This document shows, piece after piece, positions 28,086 through 37,405 of a stretch of DNA of 64,000 nt (within the stretch, counting starts at the first letter, position 1; each line of letters starts with the position of its first letter). The DNA lies in the NCBI RefSeq assembly GCF_003577475.1, contig NZ_QPEP01000004.1, positions 186,001 through 250,000 of the forward strand, given 5' to 3'. The stretch comes from Salinibius halmophilus (GTDB lineage Bacteria; Pseudomonadota; Gammaproteobacteria; Pseudomonadales; Natronospirillaceae). The translations under genes and the position numbers were made by a program. The notes beneath the pieces are model-generated. The model saw only the letters and a program-made list of their open reading frames with translations, did no database searches and had not been told where the DNA came from.

Positions 28086-28116
28086 CATAACCAAAAGACT
28101 AACCATTTTGGTTATG
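28086..28116. repeat. Perfect 11-bp inverted repeat
   Basis: CATAACCAAAA and TTTTGGTTATG are separated by 9 nt, just beyond the suhB terminator. It could be a backup terminator on the minus strand or a protein-binding site. The following ~210 bp up to the tRNA promoter hold no supportable gene. Confidence 0.5.
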
Positions 28117-28332
28117 TTACTTGATAAACGGGCATCAAACTATACATCTGCATAGTATTTGATCTATTTAGGCAGCTTATCTAATGCACTTTGAAGCAAA
28201 CCAGATCCATTGAACTGGCGTAAGGAATCAATACAAGATTGGTGTAGCGAGTTAACCACAGCAGCAAGTACTGCGCATAACGGCTCGATCTCAAATAACT
28301 TGTTGATTTCATTAAATAATTTGAAAAAAGTG

Positions 28333-28360
28333 TTGACACTGAGAAATAGCTCAGTAAGAT
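28333..28360 (+). promoter_or_regulatory. Promoter of the tRNA cluster
   Basis: A perfect TTGACA -35 box and TAAGAT -10 box are separated by 16 bp, placing the start about 10 nt before the first tRNA. Confidence 0.75.
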
Positions 28361-28376
28361 ACGCAGCCGTTGTCGG

Positions 28377-28453
<77 letters not shown>

Positions 28454-28468
28454 CCGATCAACAATGGA

Positions 28469-28543
<75 letters not shown>

Positions 28544-28563
28544 TCTTTTCTTTGCTCTTTTGT

Positions 28564-28638
<75 letters not shown>

Positions 28639-28737
28639 TTTTCTCTCCCCCCTGATTTGTCAATTCTTGTTACAATGATTATTGTTATCACGATTTCATA
28701 AAATCGTATTCACAGATGATTGTTTATAAGGATTGTT

Positions 28738-29763
28738 ATGCGCTTTTTTGCATCACTCGCTTTACTACTCTGCACTTGCGTTAAAGCCGAGCTAGTTATT
28801 CTTATGTATCACCATGTTGCCGAGGACACACCTGCCAGCACCAGTGTTACCCCAGAGCAGTTTAACCAGCACCTAGAACTCATCGAATCACTTGAGCTTA
28901 CCGTCGTTGACCTTGTCGACCATATTGAAGCCATGAAGCGCGGTGACGCGGTACCAGAACGTGCTGTGGCCATTACCTTCGACGATGCCTGGCAAAACAT
29001 TTACCAAAACGCCCATCCGATGCTGGCAGCAAGAGACTGGCCATACGCAATTTTTGTCAACACTCAGCCAGTGGATCAAGGCCGAAGCAGCAGTATGTCT
29101 TGGGACACCCTTCGTACACTGCATAACGCTGGCGTGCGCATTTTAAATCACACCAGTAACCATAAACACTTAGTGCATGATCAGTTCAAAGGCGCAGACT
29201 GGCTAGCCAACTCACTAGCAACTATTGAAGAGGCGCAAACACGCTTAGAGCAAGAGTTAGGCGAATTACCACGCTACCTGGCCTATCCCTATGGCGAATA
29301 CAATACAGCACTTACAGAAGCCCTAGCAGAGCGCGGCTACACAGCATTTGGACAACACTCTGGCGCCGTTGGCACGAATACAGACTGGCTAGCAATTCCT
29401 CGATTCCCTGCTGCTGGTATTTATGCCAATACCAATACACTGCGCAACAAGCTACTTAGCCGTCCGTTTCCATTTAGCCAATGGCCAAGCACTGACCCTA
29501 TTGTTGCAGAAGGACAAACCCTGAGCATCACCCTTCCTTTTGCGGAATCGGTTCCGTTCTACAAAGGCTACCTGCAGTGCTTTTTTGAAGGGGAAACATT
29601 GAAGCCTAGCTGGCAGGACAACAGTGCTAGCCTGACGATTGAAGCGGGCGGGCAATATGGCCGACACCGAATCAACTGCACAGCCCCAGCAAGCGCAGGA
29701 CGTTTCTATTGGTATAGTCAGCCTTATTTAGGCCACCGAGATGGCGTTTTTCCAGATTATTAA
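28738..29763 (+). CDS. Exported polysaccharide deacetylase (NodB-homology domain)
   Basis: 341 residues from an ATG with AAGGA upstream. A signal peptide (MRFFASLALLLCTCVKA) is followed directly by the NodB domain. Conserved motifs are LMYHHVAED (~22), ITFDDAWQN (~80, catalytic Asp and metal ligand), NHTSNHKHL (metal His pair, ~142) and YLAYPYGEY (~180). The C-terminal ~100 residues (LSITLPFAESVPFYKGY...) form an unassigned beta-rich domain. It probably de-N-acetylates an envelope or extracellular polysaccharide; the substrate is not indicated. Confidence 0.9.
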   Translation: MRFFASLALLLCTCVKAELVILMYHHVAEDTPASTSVTPEQFNQHLELIESLELTVVDLVDHIEAMKRGDAVPERAVAITFDDAWQNIYQNAHPMLAARDWPYAIFVNTQPVDQGRSSSMSWDTLRTLHNAGVRILNHTSNHKHLVHDQFKGADWLANSLATIEEAQTRLEQELGELPRYLAYPYGEYNTALTEALAERGYTAFGQHSGAVGTNTDWLAIPRFPAAGIYANTNTLRNKLLSRPFPFSQWPSTDPIVAEGQTLSITLPFAESVPFYKGYLQCFFEGETLKPSWQDNSASLTIEAGGQYGRHRINCTAPASAGRFYWYSQPYLGHRDGVFPDY

Positions 29764-29778
29764 TCGTTTTTGGCTGAA

Positions 29779-29820
29779 ATGTCCGCAAGCATCCGCTGCG
29801 CGAACGACTTACGGACCTAC
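29779..29820 (-). repeat. Family 2 palindromic repeat, copy 2
   Basis: ATGTCCGCAAGC ... CTTACGGACCTAC forms a hairpin with arms GTCCGCAA / TTACGGAC. It is inverted relative to the next two copies and lies just past the deacetylase stop. Confidence 0.75.
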
Positions 29821-29843
29821 AATCGGGATAGGCCGTAAATAGG

Positions 29844-29883
29844 GTAGGTCCGTAAATAATGGCGCAGCCATTTTTGCGGACAT
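29844..29883 (+). repeat. Family 2 palindromic repeat, copy 3
   Basis: 40 bp from GTAGGTCCGTAA to TTGCGGACAT, enclosing an inner stem AATGGC-GCA-GCCATT. It is exactly repeated 64 bp further on. The whole 29764-30015 gap holds only these repeats. Confidence 0.85.
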
Positions 29884-29907
29884 GTAAGTCCGTACAATAA
29901 TCGAAGC

Positions 29908-29947
29908 GTAGGTCCGTAAATAATGGCGCAGCCATTTTTGCGGACAT
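29908..29947 (+). repeat. Family 2 palindromic repeat, copy 4
   Basis: Identical over 40 bp to copy 3. The spacer between them (TGTAAGTCCGTACAATAATC...) contains a further partial unit, and another decayed unit follows up to ~29980. Confidence 0.85.
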
Positions 29948-30015
29948 AATTATCTGCGGTGCGGACATGGAAACCCGTACAACAATCGGGGATGCAGCAC
30001 ATCGAGAAGGGCCGT

Positions 30016-30912
30016 TTAGTCGAGCTCGTCGAAATCGTTTACCCAAATCATATCGCGCAGTTCATCGATGTATTCTACGCCTCTAGCAGAGTACTTTTCT
30101 AAGCCACCAGCAAGATGGATACCCGTGATGGTTTCACCTAGGCGCCGCTGCTGAGCACGTAGCTCACGAAGACGGTCATACGCCCAGTGGCGATTCAAGT
30201 TTAGGATGTAACCACTGACCGAATCAGCAACGGAGTCGAAGCTTTTCACTTCATAAACCTCACCTTCTGGGCGACCAGTTGGCACGATGCCACAGCCTTC
30301 GCTAAAGCACCATTGACCAAAATAGTTATTACCCTCTTCAGCGAAGCGTGAACGCCCCCATGCGCTTTCGTTTGCTGATTGAGCCAATGCTAACGACGGT
30401 GGCACAATGTCCATGCGAACAAGCAGACGCTCTCCGGCTTCAATTAACAGCGCATGCTTAGCAGCCGACACATCCGCGCCGTCTGGTAACTCACGCAACT
30501 CAGTCAAAAGTTCTTCCGGTACTTCTGCACGATATAGCTCGAGCTGTGATAATAGCCATTCATCTCGCCAAGCTTCTTGTGCTAACAGCGACTGCGCTCG
30601 GGACCTATCGGCCAAAATACGTTGGTTTTCAGCACGAACAAGTGGCAACAGCTGCTCAACAAACTTTGTTTTGCTATCACTTTCCAAGTAAGCATACGGC
30701 AGTGGCGTTGGCGATGGTTTGGCTGCAGGAGTAGGCACCAAGGTCGGCATCGGCGTTGGCGCACTCGTCGGCGTCACCGTGACAACTGGCGCATCGGCCC
30801 AACCATCAGAAACCGGCACTTGTCGACCCGACCAGATTAAAAATATCAGCGCCAGCACTAGCGCTGCCAGCATTAGTAGGACCAAATGGCGACTATCTTT
30901 TTGATTTTCCAT
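30016..30912 (-). CDS. Bax-like peptidoglycan glucosaminidase, membrane-anchored
   Basis: 298 residues. A short cytoplasmic start and one membrane helix (~9-26, LVLLMLAALVLALIFLIW) are followed by a Pro/Thr-rich linker (~45-72, TPTSAPTPMPTLVPTPA) and a glucosaminidase domain. That domain has LALAQSANESAWGRSRFAEE (~178, catalytic Glu) and GNNYFGQWCF, the pattern of the E. coli Bax protein. It would cleave N-acetylglucosaminidic bonds in the wall from the periplasmic side. It converges on the deacetylase gene. Confidence 0.87.
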   Translation of the reverse strand: MENQKDSRHLVLLMLAALVLALIFLIWSGRQVPVSDGWADAPVVTVTPTSAPTPMPTLVPTPAAKPSPTPLPYAYLESDSKTKFVEQLLPLVRAENQRILADRSRAQSLLAQEAWRDEWLLSQLELYRAEVPEELLTELRELPDGADVSAAKHALLIEAGERLLVRMDIVPPSLALAQSANESAWGRSRFAEEGNNYFGQWCFSEGCGIVPTGRPEGEVYEVKSFDSVADSVSGYILNLNRHWAYDRLRELRAQQRRLGETITGIHLAGGLEKYSARGVEYIDELRDMIWVNDFDELD

Positions 30913-30942
30913 AGGTAATTTGTTTGCACACCAGCATTCTTT

Positions 30943-32316
30943 TTAGTGTGCTTTCCTCGGCTTTCTTACAAATGTAAGACCAGATAATAGCACAAAGATT
31001 AACCACACTGGCATAGCGCCAGCTGCCTTTTCTGGAGCAGCCACTTGCGGCTTAACAAAATTTAATGTCATCGACAAACCATCTACCACCGCACCATCAC
31101 CCGATGCGCGAGCTTGCTCATTTGCCTCAAGCAACTCGATGGAAATTGCCACCGACCCTGCACTCGATTGCGTAATGGTTAATGGCAGACTAACTTCGTC
31201 AGCTTCGCCCAGTGCGTACAGATCACAATAACCACGACGCGCCGACTCTGTCACACATTGGCTAGGCATGACCAGAACACCCGATGACTGGATGACACGA
31301 ATGGCAGTGATACCTGCCTGCAGCGCTTTTGCTCGAGAGATTGTCATTTGTACCGACATCTGCTGGCCAGGCGCTGCGTTGGCAGAACTTGGTCGCAACT
31401 CCACATACTCGTTTTGCCAAACAACTCCCCATCCCATATCTGCGAGCGCAGCATCAGCAAGCCAAGGGGTTGATTCACGCATATAAAACGGCTGCATGGT
31501 TTCTTCTGGTGCAGCGGCATTTACCTTGCTGGAAGAAAAGTGACTTAACGACGACCCACTGCGAACTTGCGCAGGAGCATGCATCGCAACTTTCGATTGA
31601 CCCGACACAGCAAGTGCACGCGCAGTTGCCAAACGACCATGCCAATAGAGCGCATCGCTTTTAACAGCCTGCACTCTTTGCTGCGGCGACATCGCTGCCA
31701 AGTTTTGGCCTGAAAAATCGCTAATGTGGCGAACATAATGATCTGCACCGCCTGCGGCAATATGACCATTACCTAGATCGAGCACCGTAGTGAAACCAAA
31801 GCCATGGGCCAGCTCGTGTAAAACCGTTTGGAACAAAGCAAACTGGCCATTTGGTGGCTCGCCTTCACCGTAATACCAAGTATTACCATTAAAACAGCCA
31901 TTATCGATACTGGCATTGAAGCGAGCCCGAATATCCACTGCACCTGGGACTAAATCTTTACCTGCTAACTGATTGGCTAGGGCAATTGGGTACCAGGTCA
32001 TTGCCTGTGGCGCACCTTCAAAATCCATCTTGTAACTAAACGGACCAGCCGAACCCAGTACCGCACCAGAGTTGCTACATTCCAGTGCAGAGAAATCAAC
32101 TTGCACAACAACCGGCTCGCTTATGACTAGCTTATCAGCCCAAACACGGGCGGCACGGCGAAACACATCGGCTCGTTTGGCACCCAGTTCACCAGAGAAG
32201 CCCTCACCATATTGCAGAACAACTACCCCACCCTTGCCAGCAATCGCTTCGGCATGCACTGGCGCATTGAAAATAATTGACAACAAAGTTAGCAATAGAG
32301 CGATTCGACGCAACAT
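30943..32316 (-). CDS. Secreted HExxH metalloprotease-like protein with C-terminal anchor
   Basis: 457 residues. A signal peptide (MLRRIALLLTLLSIIFNAPVHA) is followed by a protease domain. The zinc motif is TVLHELAHGFGFTTVL (~190), and later SLSHFSSSKVNAAAPEETMQPF and the WLADAALADMGWGV segment are typical of this HExxHGxGF group. The C-terminus ends with a hydrophobic helix and basic tail (MPVWLIFVLLSGLTFVRKPRKAH lies at the very end), like a sorting or anchoring signal. Its start overlaps the stop of the preceding small gene (TGATG), so the two are translationally coupled. The substrate is unknown. Confidence 0.82.
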   Translation of the reverse strand: MLRRIALLLTLLSIIFNAPVHAEAIAGKGGVVVLQYGEGFSGELGAKRADVFRRAARVWADKLVISEPVVVQVDFSALECSNSGAVLGSAGPFSYKMDFEGAPQAMTWYPIALANQLAGKDLVPGAVDIRARFNASIDNGCFNGNTWYYGEGEPPNGQFALFQTVLHELAHGFGFTTVLDLGNGHIAAGGADHYVRHISDFSGQNLAAMSPQQRVQAVKSDALYWHGRLATARALAVSGQSKVAMHAPAQVRSGSSLSHFSSSKVNAAAPEETMQPFYMRESTPWLADAALADMGWGVVWQNEYVELRPSSANAAPGQQMSVQMTISRAKALQAGITAIRVIQSSGVLVMPSQCVTESARRGYCDLYALGEADEVSLPLTITQSSAGSVAISIELLEANEQARASGDGAVVDGLSMTLNFVKPQVAAPEKAAGAMPVWLIFVLLSGLTFVRKPRKAH

Positions 32317-32690
32317 CAGTATTCCTCCACAACCACTTGGCCGTTTTGCATGCGCGCGACAACAACCGTTTGACCACCATCTCCTAGCACCAACATTTTG
32401 CCAAACCCTGTTTCCACAATGTCTGCGTCTGATGGCTTCTGGGTGAGCATATCAATTGTGTTATCTAAACGGTTCGCTGCGCTCGCAACAACCTCAGCCG
32501 GCGCAACTGCTGATTCGGTAGACGAACGTAGCGTTAAGCGTGGCGGCTGAGCAGTCAATTTGGTCGACTTGGCAACATCCGCTACGTGCTCATTAGACAT
32601 CTGCGCTAATTTCAGCACAGGTGCCCCTCCAGCCAACACTATCGTTAGCAAAGCTACCAATCCGAATGAGATGTAGAGCACTAGGCGCAT
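32316..32690 (-). CDS. Small membrane-anchored protein, unknown function
   Basis: 124 residues from an ATG with AAAGAG upstream; an in-frame ATG at 32708 is the alternative. One N-terminal hydrophobic segment (MRLVLYISFGLVALLTIVLAG) could be a membrane anchor or signal. The remainder is hydrophilic and ends KMLVLGDGGQTVVVARMQNGQ. I recognise no family. Its stop overlaps the start of the metalloprotease gene, so it may be that enzyme's partner, chaperone or inhibitor (inference). Confidence 0.7.
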   Translation of the reverse strand: MRLVLYISFGLVALLTIVLAGGAPVLKLAQMSNEHVADVAKSTKLTAQPPRLTLRSSTESAVAPAEVVASAANRLDNTIDMLTQKPSDADIVETGFGKMLVLGDGGQTVVVARMQNGQVVVEEY

Positions 32691-32794
32691 AGAACACTCT
32701 TTAAGCATACTGATGCCATTAAGAATAGTGCCAACTCTCTACTGACTCTCTAGCCAATAACATTTGCTTACAGTTCGATTACCTAAGCTATTTA

Positions 32795-32813
32795 TTGACG
32801 CAAAAACCGTCAA
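32795..32813. repeat. Inverted repeat upstream of miaB
   Basis: TTGACG-N7-CGTCAA lies about 145 bp before miaB. It may be an operator or part of a promoter. The rest of the ~265-bp gap shows nothing else I can support. Confidence 0.3.
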
Positions 32814-32957
32814 TTTATCGACAAGCCACTCACATCGCTCCTTTTTCAATGAACAAATACACAGGTTGCTTGAAATTTATCCAATCAGCTATCGAATAGT
32901 CGCAGCGCATTCAGTACAATTCGGCTCCTTTGATTTAGCGAGTAGAGTATCGTCAGC

Positions 32958-34325
32958 ATGGGTAAAAAGCTGTTTATTCAAACACATGGTTGTCAGATGA
33001 ACGAATACGATTCGGATCGCATCGCTGACCTGTTGAATTCGGAGCAAGGGTTAGAGTTAACAACAAATGCTGAAGAAGCAGACGTATTGCTGCTTAATAC
33101 CTGCTCAATTCGTGAAAAAGCACAAGAAAAAGTCTTCCACCAATTGGGTCGCTGGAAGGCACTGAAAGAAAAGAACCCTAATCTGAAAATCGGCGTTGGT
33201 GGCTGTGTTGCGTCACAAGAAGGCGCAGCAATTAGTGAGCGCGCGCCCTATGTAGATGTTATCTTTGGCCCACAAACGCTGCACCGCGTGCCAGAATTGT
33301 TGAACAAATCAGATACGTTAATTGGTACGAGCGGCGGCAAAGGCCAGGTGGCAGCCATAGATGTTACCTTTCCCGAAATTGAAAAATTCGACCACCTACC
33401 ACCTGCACGCGTAGAGGGTGTCACCGCGTTCGTTTCGGTGATGGAAGGCTGCTCAAAATACTGCACATTCTGCGTGGTACCTTATACGCGTGGCGAAGAG
33501 GTGAGCCGCCCGTTTGAAGATGTGCTAGAAGAAGTGGTTCACCTTGCCAACAAAGGGGTTCGGGAAATTAACTTCTTGGGTCAAAACGTTAACGCCTACC
33601 GCGGCTTAGACGAAGATGGCAACGAAGTGGACCTAGCAGACTTGATTACTGTTGCGGCGCAAGTCGATGGCATCGACCGCATTCGATTTACCACCTCACA
33701 CCCAGTTGAGTTTACCGACAGCCTAATTGATGCTTTCCGCGACGTTCCTGAGCTAGTGGCTCATTTACACCTGCCAGTGCAAAGTGGTTCAGACAACATC
33801 CTCAAGGCAATGAAGCGCGGGCATACGGCTGCTGAATACCTAGATAAAATTAATCGCATTAAAGCGGCACGCCCAGGCATTAGCCTATCTAGCGACTTTA
33901 TCGTTGGCTTCCCAGGTGAAACCGAACAAGATTTTGAAGATACCATGAACCTCATTGCGGAAGTGGACTTCGACCACTCTTTCAGTTTTGTTTACTCTGC
34001 GCGCCCGGGCACGCCAGCATCAGCACTTGCAGATGAAACACCAGAAGATGTAAAAAAACAGCGATTGCAAATTTTGCAAACCCGTATTCAGCAACAAGCT
34101 CGTCGCATTGCCGAGAGCATGGTTGGCAGCATTCAAACCGTTCTAGTGACACACCGCAATGATCGGGATGTAAAAGACTTGAATGGTCGCACGGAAAACA
34201 ATCGCAGTACTTATTTTGCTTGCGATAACGACGATTTAATCGGTAAGTTCGTACAAGTTCGTATTACCAACGCGTACGCCAATAGCCTACGCGGAGAACT
34301 GGTAAACGAAGAACTCGCATATTAA
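32958..34325 (+). CDS. miaB: tRNA-2-methylthio-N6-dimethylallyladenosine synthase MiaB
   Basis: 455 residues. The N-terminal UPF0004 domain has its three Cys in [12 protein letters not shown] (~12), NTCSIREKA (~50) and [11 protein letters not shown] (~83). The radical SAM motif is [19 protein letters not shown] (~157-175), and a TRAM domain closes the protein. It converts i6A37 to ms2i6A37 in tRNAs and needs two [4Fe-4S] clusters, so it depends on the Suf system encoded 9 kb away. It is first in the miaB-ybeZ-ybeY-corC series. Confidence 0.97.
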   Translation: MGKKLFIQTHGCQMNEYDSDRIADLLNSEQGLELTTNAEEADVLLLNTCSIREKAQEKVFHQLGRWKALKEKNPNLKIGVGGCVASQEGAAISERAPYVDVIFGPQTLHRVPELLNKSDTLIGTSGGKGQVAAIDVTFPEIEKFDHLPPARVEGVTAFVSVMEGCSKYCTFCVVPYTRGEEVSRPFEDVLEEVVHLANKGVREINFLGQNVNAYRGLDEDGNEVDLADLITVAAQVDGIDRIRFTTSHPVEFTDSLIDAFRDVPELVAHLHLPVQSGSDNILKAMKRGHTAAEYLDKINRIKAARPGISLSSDFIVGFPGETEQDFEDTMNLIAEVDFDHSFSFVYSARPGTPASALADETPEDVKKQRLQILQTRIQQQARRIAESMVGSIQTVLVTHRNDRDVKDLNGRTENNRSTYFACDNDDLIGKFVQVRITNAYANSLRGELVNEELAY

Positions 34326-34339
34326 CAAGGCAGGTATTG

Positions 34340-35338
34340 GTGAATTCCAGCATTATTGAAAGCACGACTTTTACCGTTGAGCCAAGCCACCCGGGGCGTT
34401 TAGCAAGCTTGTGTGGCTTAGCCAATGACAATCTAAAACTCATAGCCGAGCGATTAAATGTACGCATTCTCAATCGCGGAAATGAGTTTGAAGTAAAAGG
34501 CGAGGCAAGTTTTGTTGCCGCCGCTGAGCAACTGCTAAAGACGCTCTATGCAGCCACGGCAGAAGGTAATGAACTCACGCCTGATGATGTACATTTGGCA
34601 CTTCAACAAGCGAGCGTAGATGCCATGCGAGAAGTGCAGCAGCAACCTAGCGCCGATGACGATGATATCCTGCACGACGATCAGTTGTATGTGGTGCAAA
34701 CACCCAAGCTACTGGTTCGCCCACGCGGCCCAAACCAAAAACGCTACGTTCACCGAGTTGTGAATCACGACATCAACTTCGGCGTTGGACCTGCAGGTAC
34801 TGGTAAAACATTTTTAGCCGTTGCTGCAGCAGTGCAAGCCTTAACGCGCGACGAAGTGCAGCGCATACTCTTAGTACGCCCCGCCGTTGAGGCTGGCGAA
34901 AAGTTAGGTTTTTTACCTGGCGATTTAAGCCAAAAAGTCGACCCATATCTGCGCCCATTGTACGACGCGCTCTATGAAATGCTTGGATTTGAAAAAGTAG
35001 ACCGCATGATTGAGCGCAACGTTATTGAAGTTGCCCCGTTGGCATATATGCGCGGTCGCACGCTAAGCCACTCGTTTATTATTCTGGATGAGTCACAAAA
35101 CACTACTCGAGAACAGATGAAGATGTTCCTCACCCGTATTGGCTTTGGTTCAACAGCCGTCATCACTGGTGACCCGTCGCAAGTTGATTTACCGCGAGGT
35201 CAGCAATCTGGGTTAAAACATGCCATCGATGTACTGAGTAATGTTGAAGGCATTAGTTTTACTCATTTTGGTTCAAAAGATGTAGTGCGCCATCCACTTG
35301 TACAGCGCATTATTGATGCCTACGATGCAAGTGAGTAA
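34340..35338 (+). CDS. ybeZ: PhoH-family ATPase YbeZ
   Basis: 332 residues from a GTG start; a TTG one codon earlier is the alternative. The PhoH domain has Walker A GPAGTGKTFLA (~150) and a Walker B-type FIILDESQNTT (~248). YbeZ is linked with YbeY in rRNA maturation and RNA quality control. It lies 14 bp after miaB and 3 bp before ybeY. Confidence 0.95.
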   Translation: MNSSIIESTTFTVEPSHPGRLASLCGLANDNLKLIAERLNVRILNRGNEFEVKGEASFVAAAEQLLKTLYAATAEGNELTPDDVHLALQQASVDAMREVQQQPSADDDDILHDDQLYVVQTPKLLVRPRGPNQKRYVHRVVNHDINFGVGPAGTGKTFLAVAAAVQALTRDEVQRILLVRPAVEAGEKLGFLPGDLSQKVDPYLRPLYDALYEMLGFEKVDRMIERNVIEVAPLAYMRGRTLSHSFIILDESQNTTREQMKMFLTRIGFGSTAVITGDPSQVDLPRGQQSGLKHAIDVLSNVEGISFTHFGSKDVVRHPLVQRIIDAYDASE

Positions 35339-35341
35339 CCG

Positions 35342-35809
35342 ATGAGCCAAGTCTACATCGAGCGACAAATTTCGCTTGACGAATTGCCGTCAGATACGCA
35401 AATTGAACAATGGATCTCGGCCGTACTAAACGACCAGCAACGCAATGGCGACATTGCTGTACAGATTCTTAGTGCCGACGAGATTCGCGTGTTAAATCGT
35501 GATTACCGGGCGAAAGACAAAGCAACCAATGTATTGAGCTTTCCTGCGGAGGCCCCACCTGGGTTGCCAGTGGAAATGTTCGATGAACTGGGAGACTTGT
35601 TTGTTTGCGCTGAAGTGGTAAGCGAAGAAGCGCAAGCGCAGAATAAACACTTACACGACCATTGGGCGCACATGATTATTCATGGCACCTTACATTTATT
35701 AGGCTACGACCATATTGATGCGGAGGAAGCTGAGGAGATGGAGGCCATAGAGCGCAAGATACTTGCGACCTTTGGTATATCAGATCCTTACTTTGTTGAA
35801 AAACTATGA
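35342..35809 (+). CDS. ybeY: Endoribonuclease YbeY
   Basis: 155 residues. The zinc-binding signature HGTLHLLGYDH (~114-124) and the segment NRDYRAKDKATNVLSFP (~50-66) are intact. YbeY matures 16S rRNA 3' ends and takes part in 70S quality control. Its last 4 nt overlap the corC start (ATGA). Confidence 0.96.
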   Translation: MSQVYIERQISLDELPSDTQIEQWISAVLNDQQRNGDIAVQILSADEIRVLNRDYRAKDKATNVLSFPAEAPPGLPVEMFDELGDLFVCAEVVSEEAQAQNKHLHDHWAHMIIHGTLHLLGYDHIDAEEAEEMEAIERKILATFGISDPYFVEKL

Positions 35810-36687
35810 GCGAAGATCGACAGAGTTCATCTGAACGGAAGTCTTTACTAGAGCGCGTGGGCGATTTGTTCTCAAACAACGCCCCTAATGATCAAGAAGC
35901 ACTCATTGACATTGCGCGCAAGGCAACGGATGAAAAAGTCATCACGGATGAAACGCTCGGAATCATTGAGGGCGCCATTGAAGTAGCTGACTTGCATGTA
36001 CGCGACATTATGATTCCACGTTTGCAAGTTGTATTCCTCAATCAGAAGCAGAGCATTGAAGAAATGCTGCCTATTTTGATTGAAAGTGCGCACTCTCGGT
36101 TTCCACTGTTAAATAGCGACACCGACAAGGTAGAAGGCGTGATTTTGGCAAAGGACATCCTAAGCCTGCTACATACGCATAACTTTGATATGGCAATGGC
36201 AAATGCCGACATCGCCTCGATTGTGCGACCACCCTTCTTCGTGCCAGAAAGCAAACGCCTGAACACGCTGCTACGTGAGTTTCGCCGCAACCGCAATCAC
36301 TTAGCGGTTGTGGTAGACGAGTATGGTGCAATCTCTGGCCTTGTGACCATTGAAGATGTTCTCGAAGAGATTGTTGGCGAGATTGAAGATGAGCACGACG
36401 AGAGCGAAGAGCTATGTAATCGCATGGAAGACGGCACCTGGTTAATCCATGCCCTCACACCAATTGAAGAGCTCAACGAACGGCTACATATCGAGTTGTC
36501 TGATGAAGAGTTCGACACTATTGGCGGCTTGGTGGTGCAAGCGGTTGGCCATATGCCGCAACGAGGCGAAAAAGTTGTGCTTGGTGGCTGGTTATTTGAA
36601 GTGAAAAAAGCCGATAGCCGCCGCGTTCACACGCTTAAGGCAAAACCTGCGGAGTTCGAGGCTGAGGTAACCCCAGAGGCTGTTTAA
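35806..36687 (+). CDS. corC: CorC/HlyC-type CBS-domain protein
   Basis: 293 residues. There is no membrane domain. Two CBS domains (~70-200) start with VRDIMIPRLQVVFLNQ, followed by VVVDEYGAISGLVTIEDVLEEI. The C-terminal CorC_HlyC domain (FDTIGGLVVQAVGHMPQRGE) completes it. The family is tied to Mg/Co efflux and membrane integrity. lnt usually follows corC; here a bidirectional terminator and the psp locus follow instead. Confidence 0.94.
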   Translation: MSEDRQSSSERKSLLERVGDLFSNNAPNDQEALIDIARKATDEKVITDETLGIIEGAIEVADLHVRDIMIPRLQVVFLNQKQSIEEMLPILIESAHSRFPLLNSDTDKVEGVILAKDILSLLHTHNFDMAMANADIASIVRPPFFVPESKRLNTLLREFRRNRNHLAVVVDEYGAISGLVTIEDVLEEIVGEIEDEHDESEELCNRMEDGTWLIHALTPIEELNERLHIELSDEEFDTIGGLVVQAVGHMPQRGEKVVLGGWLFEVKKADSRRVHTLKAKPAEFEAEVTPEAV

Positions 36688-36735
36688 GATGGCTCGCGAC
36701 TGATTAGCTTGATTAAGCTAGTTTAGTAAGTAAAA

Positions 36736-36764
36736 AAATACCGGCGCTCTGCCGGTATTTTTTA
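36736..36764. terminator. Bidirectional terminator between corC and the psp operon
   Basis: The stem AATACCGGC / GCCGGTATT with a 5-nt loop has an A-run on the left and a T-run on the right. It serves corC on the + strand and the psp operon on the - strand, where it touches the last stop codon. Confidence 0.9.
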
Positions 36765-36980
36765 TTTCAATGCGTCGAATTCTGCTCTCAGTCGGTGCTT
36801 ACCATCGGTGACCAACTCTTCCAATACCTGCACCCTATCTTCAAGTGCCTGAACTTTAGCCTCTAGTGCCTCGTCCACTTTACCCTTCTGCTGTTTACTA
36901 CGGGTTTTCATCCAGGTTTCAGCAACCCCAGCGCCGACTGCAATCGCCACAATCAACACCACCATTTCAAACACACCCAT
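36762..36980 (-). CDS. Small membrane coiled-coil protein of the psp operon
   Basis: 72 residues. An N-terminal membrane helix (VVLIVAIAVGAGVAETW) is followed by a heptad-like coiled coil (EAKVQALEDRVQVLEELV) and TDGKHRLRAEFDALK. The tail is like that of the upstream PspC ([17 protein letters not shown]), which suggests a shared interaction surface. It is the last psp-operon gene, 49 bp after pspC, and could take the place of PspD, though sequence alone does not show that. Confidence 0.7.
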   Translation of the reverse strand: MGVFEMVVLIVAIAVGAGVAETWMKTRSKQQKGKVDEALEAKVQALEDRVQVLEELVTDGKHRLRAEFDALK

Positions 36981-37029
36981 CGTAACCTCCCTAGCTATTT
37001 GAGTGGGGCCGGGTTTCCCCGGCGTTCAA

Positions 37030-37404
37030 TTAACGAAGTTCGTCGAACTGCTTCTGTAGACGAAATCGATTTGAAGTGACATAACGCTCAACGTTAGCAA
37101 GCCGATCATCAATGTCCGCCAATCGCGCTTTAGCTGCCTCAGCCGAACGCGAATATACTGTGTCACTCTTTTGCTTGGTCGGTTCTGTCTTCTCTACCGG
37201 CTTGCGCATAACCACTGCCATAATAATATAGGCAATGATCGCCAGCCCGTTAAAAATTAGGAAAGCCACCACAGCTGCAAGCCTTAGCCAACTACTTGGC
37301 ACATCAAAGTGTTTTGCCAAGCCACCACACACACCAGCCACAACCTTATCTTCACTACTACGATACAGCTCATGCTGGCGACAATTATTTCGATACCTGT
37401 TCAT
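37030..37404 (-). CDS. pspC: Phage shock protein C
   Basis: 124 residues from an ATG with AGGAG upstream. The PspC domain ([20 protein letters not shown], ~10-29) is followed by a membrane helix (~42-65, [20 protein letters not shown]) and a C-terminal coiled coil. With PspB it senses envelope stress and releases PspF from PspA inhibition. Its start lies 1 nt after the pspB stop. Confidence 0.92.
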   Translation of the reverse strand: MNRYRNNCRQHELYRSSEDKVVAGVCGGLAKHFDVPSSWLRLAAVVAFLIFNGLAIIAYIIMAVVMRKPVEKTEPTKQKSDTVYSRSAEAAKARLADIDDRLANVERYVTSNRFRLQKQFDELR

Positions 37405-37405
37405 C

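Noticed and set aside
29844-29947. CRISPR-like direct repeats
   Set aside because: Only two exact 40-bp copies are present, they are palindromic, the spacer holds a partial unit, and no cas genes are nearby.
29672-30046. 124-codon ORF with internal peptide repeats (RKNGCAIIYGP)
   Set aside because: The peptide repetition is simply the translation of the family 2 palindromic DNA repeats. The ORF also overlaps the deacetylase and bax-like genes.
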